DNA of 7,351 nucleotides from JAGQTE01 sp964648005 (GTDB taxonomy: Bacteria > Actinomycetota > Acidimicrobiia > Acidimicrobiales > Acidimicrobilacustridaceae): the NCBI GenBank assembly GCA_964648005.1, contig CAZYKR010000225.1, positions 1 to 7,351 on the forward strand, read 5' to 3'. Of the stretch, positions 4,924-7,351 are shown in pieces. The notes below the pieces were generated by a model, which was not told where the DNA came from, ran no database searches, and worked only from the letters and a program-made list of their open reading frames with translations. Position 1 is the first letter of the stretch. The number at the start of each line of letters is the position of its first letter. A program made the position numbers and the translations under genes.

Positions 4924-7311
4924 TCAGGCGATGAACATCGCGGGCGGTGCCTCGAGCTCGTCGGGTGCCAGGCGCGGCACGTCCTCGCGGCTCGGATGGG
5001 GTCGCGACTCGGCGCTGCCGGCCTCGAGGTGCACCGGCTGATCCCAGTGGTAGACGACGGTCTGGGGACCGTCGAGCAGGCGATAGGTGACGGCGTCGTC
5101 GGCGATGTCGACCTCGATGACGGCGTTGCGTCGGCGGATGCGGAACGACAAACGCGTCCATCCGTCGGGGATCACGGGCTGGAAGTGCAGATCGCCCCAG
5201 TGGTCGCGCAGTCCACCGAAGCCGTACACGAGCGCCACCCACACGCCGCCGGCCGAGGCGATGTGCAGCCCGTCACGCACGTTGCCGGCCAGGTCGACGA
5301 GATCGACCAGCACGGCGTCGGCGAAGTACTCGCACGCCTTGGACATCAGGCCGAGCTCGGCTGCCATCACCGACTGGATGCAGGCGGACAACGACGAGTC
5401 ACCCGTGGTCAGCGGGTCGTAGTACTCGAAGATGCGCCGCTTCTCCTCGTGGGTGAAGTTCCACCCCAGCAGGAAGGTCGCCAGGACCACGTCCGCCTGC
5501 TTGATGACCTGGTGCCGGTAGATCTCGAGCGGGTGGAAGTGCAACAGCAGCGGGTACTTGTCGGGCGGCGTACCGGCGAAGTCCCACACCTCGCGCTCGA
5601 GGAAGTCGTCGTCTTGGAGGTGCACCTGCGCCTGCTCGTCGAAGGGCACGTACATGAGGTGGCCGGCCTCGCGCCATGCCACCTCCTCGTCGGGCGTCAT
5701 GCGCGTGCGGCGCACCAGCACCTCGTACTCCTCGGGGTGCCGCTCGCGCAGCCAGCCGACGACGTCGGACGCGGCGAGGAGGTTGTCGCGCGCCATGAGG
5801 TTCGTATACAGGTTGTTGTTGACGACCGTCGTGTACTCGTCGGGTCCGGTCACCCCGTTGATGCAGAACCGGCCGTCGCGGCGGTCGCTGAAGAAGCCGA
5901 GGTCGTACCAGAGCCGGGCGGTCTCGACGAGCATCTCGGCGCCCTTGCCCGTGAGCAGCTGCAGGTCGCCGGTGGCCCGCACGTACTTCTGCAGGCCGAA
6001 CATGATGTCGGCGTTGATGTGGTACTGCGCCGTCCCGGCGGCGTAGTAGGCGGAGGCCTCGCGCCCGTCGATCGTGCGCCACGGGTACAGCGCGCCGCGG
6101 TGGCCGACCTGGCCGGCCCGTTCGCGGGCGGCGTCGAGCATGCGGGCGCGGAACTGCAGCACGTTCTCGGCCACCTTGGGCATCGTGTACGTGAGCATGG
6201 GGAGCACGTAGATCTCGGTGTCCCAGAAGTAGTGCCCCTCATAGCCGGTGCCCGTGAGGCCCTTGGCCGGGATGCCGTGGTTGTCCGCCCGCGCCGAGGC
6301 CTGGAAGACCTGGAAGAGGCTGAAGCGGATCGCTTGCTGCAGCTCGGGGGCGCCTTCGACGACGACGTCGGCGCCGTCCCAGAACTCGGCGACGCGCTGC
6401 TCGTGCTGCGTGGCGATGGTGTCACGACCGACCTGGACGGCGCGGTCGAGCGTCAACCCGACGCGGAAACACAGCTCGTCCGAGGCGGTGCGCTCCGACA
6501 TGTGGTACGAGACGTACTTGGTGATGGCGACGGGCTGCTGTGGCTCGGCCTCGACGCGCAGCACGAACCGGGCGTGGTCGACGGCGCCTTCGAGGCGCTG
6601 CTCGGTGTGGCCGACGCTGCGCACCTCGTGCTGCATCCCGACGGCGACGGTCATGCCGCTGTGCGCCGTGCGCAGGCTGAACACGGCCCGGTCCTCGTCG
6701 AGCGAGAAGTCGACGGGCACGAGCACGTCGCCCTCGAAGCGCCGGGCCTGGCGGGGGTCGTCGGTGGCGGCGCCGGCGTCGTGGCGGTGGTTGACGAGCT
6801 CAGAGCTGATGGTGAGCAGCGCCGGCTCGTCGAGCACCTCGACCTCGTAGTCGTTGAGCATGAGGTGACGGTGCTCGGCGGAGACGATACGACGCGTCCG
6901 CAGCCGCAGCCGCTTGCCGGTCGGCATCCGCCACACGACGGTGCGCTCGAGCACGCCGCGACGCATGTCGAAGACGCGCTCCCACTCGAGCACCTCGGCG
7001 CGGGTCACCTCGAACGGCTCGTCGTCGACGTAGAGCTTGATCAGCGTGCCGTCGGGCACCGGCACGATGGTCTGCCCGACCTTGGCGAAGCCGAACGCCT
7101 CCTCGCCGTAGGTGATCGGCCACGTCTCGTGGAACCCGTTCATGAACGAGGCGCGGCTGTGGACGGGGCGCACCTCCTCGACCGACCCGCGCACCCCGAG
7201 GAACCCGTTCGACAGCGTGAACAGCGTCTCGGTCTGCGGGATGTAGTCCGGCGTGAAGCGCCGCTCGACGATGCGGAAGGGGTCGATGGCGTACGACGAG
7301 CGCGGTGCCAT
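4924..7311 (-). CDS. Glycoside hydrolase family 65 enzyme, probable disaccharide phosphorylase
   Basis: From ATG at 7311 the product is 795 residues, near the usual 750-800 for GH65 phosphorylases. The N-terminal beta-sandwich begins at YAIDPF and carries ETLFTLSNGFLGVRG at about 28-42. The (alpha/alpha)6 catalytic barrel shows FWDTEIYVLP at 362-371, a YPWRTIDGREAS loop at about 409-420, GTAQYHINADI at 426-436, GPDEY with general acid Glu492 (family position near 487), NNNLYTN at 498-504, HQVIKQADVVL at 600-610, TTGDSSLSACIQS at 635-647 and GLHIASAGGVW at 681-691. The C-terminal beta-sheet domain includes IPDGWTRLSFRIRRR. The family phosphorolyses alpha-glucobioses (maltose, trehalose, kojibiose, nigerose) to beta-glucose 1-phosphate and glucose; a hydrolase is less likely. 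Substrate is unresolved. The frame stays open to the window edge, so GTG at 7335 or an upstream start is possible. ATG is preferred because homology starts just after it and GGAGAG lies 13 bases upstream. No signal peptide. Confidence 0.88.
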   Translation of the reverse strand: MAPRSSYAIDPFRIVERRFTPDYIPQTETLFTLSNGFLGVRGSVEEVRPVHSRASFMNGFHETWPITYGEEAFGFAKVGQTIVPVPDGTLIKLYVDDEPFEVTRAEVLEWERVFDMRRGVLERTVVWRMPTGKRLRLRTRRIVSAEHRHLMLNDYEVEVLDEPALLTISSELVNHRHDAGAATDDPRQARRFEGDVLVPVDFSLDEDRAVFSLRTAHSGMTVAVGMQHEVRSVGHTEQRLEGAVDHARFVLRVEAEPQQPVAITKYVSYHMSERTASDELCFRVGLTLDRAVQVGRDTIATQHEQRVAEFWDGADVVVEGAPELQQAIRFSLFQVFQASARADNHGIPAKGLTGTGYEGHYFWDTEIYVLPMLTYTMPKVAENVLQFRARMLDAARERAGQVGHRGALYPWRTIDGREASAYYAAGTAQYHINADIMFGLQKYVRATGDLQLLTGKGAEMLVETARLWYDLGFFSDRRDGRFCINGVTGPDEYTTVVNNNLYTNLMARDNLLAASDVVGWLRERHPEEYEVLVRRTRMTPDEEVAWREAGHLMYVPFDEQAQVHLQDDDFLEREVWDFAGTPPDKYPLLLHFHPLEIYRHQVIKQADVVLATFLLGWNFTHEEKRRIFEYYDPLTTGDSSLSACIQSVMAAELGLMSKACEYFADAVLVDLVDLAGNVRDGLHIASAGGVWVALVYGFGGLRDHWGDLHFQPVIPDGWTRLSFRIRRRNAVIEVDIADDAVTYRLLDGPQTVVYHWDQPVHLEAGSAESRPHPSREDVPRLAPDELEAPPAMFIA

Positions 7312-7351
7312 CAGCGCCCGTCGGCTCTCCCACACGCGCTCCCACAGGGGC

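Noticed and set aside
4565..5242. 225-residue minus-strand frame across marR and the end of the GH65 gene
   Set aside because: Shadow frame over two well-supported genes; Arg-rich and without motifs.
5399..6425. Minus-strand frames of 227 and 191 residues inside the GH65 gene
   Set aside because: Frame-shifted readings of the catalytic barrel, with Arg/Pro/Ser-rich composition.
1..7351. A defence island, biosynthetic cluster or mobile element
   Set aside because: No transposase, integrase, nuclease, toxin-antitoxin pair, terminal repeats or tRNA is visible. The genes belong to unrelated, broadly distributed families.

Overview
This is ordinary-looking chromosomal DNA from a high-GC bacterium, most likely an actinomycete-type (Actinomycetota) organism. 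That placement is inferred from the GC-rich third codon positions, the GTG and TTG starts, starts that look leaderless, the CD225-type membrane protein with a Pro/Gly/Tyr-rich head, and the overall style of the proteins. I cannot name a genus. No RNA gene, CRISPR array, insertion sequence, phage gene or attachment site is visible. Genes are closely packed: no gap reaches 120 bases.

Left part (1-2768, all on the minus strand, so read right to left): gluQRS, which puts glutamate on queuosine-modified tRNA; a 197-residue CD225/dispanin-like membrane protein with seven copies of a QPPPGYG-type repeat; and a secreted right-handed beta-helix protein with a TTG start and signal peptide, whose C-terminus lies beyond position 1. 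The gaps between them hold GC-rich inverted repeats that could be terminators or leader hairpins, and no clear promoter.

Middle (2769-4885): a plus-strand PIG-L/LmbE-type deacetylase diverges from gluQRS and converges on a minus-strand YceI-family protein. The yceI gene is divergent from a plus-strand marR-type regulator. The 87-bp yceI/marR gap is the best regulatory find here. It is AT-richer than its surroundings, carries promoter-like elements facing both ways, and has a perfect 9-9-9 inverted repeat (GCAATAACT / AGTTATTGC) over both promoters. The likely circuit is a MarR repressor controlling itself and YceI from one shared operator.

Right part (4924 to the window end, minus strand): an almost complete glycoside hydrolase family 65 enzyme, probably a disaccharide phosphorylase, convergent with marR across a short hairpin. 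Its start is ambiguous because the frame stays open to the window edge.

The genes do not form one pathway. I found no clear sign of an undescribed multi-gene system. The points most worth a second look are the yceI/marR operator, the repeat-headed CD225 protein, the unusual second metal motif in the PIG-L protein, the apparently leaderless starts, and the open substrate question for the GH65 enzyme.
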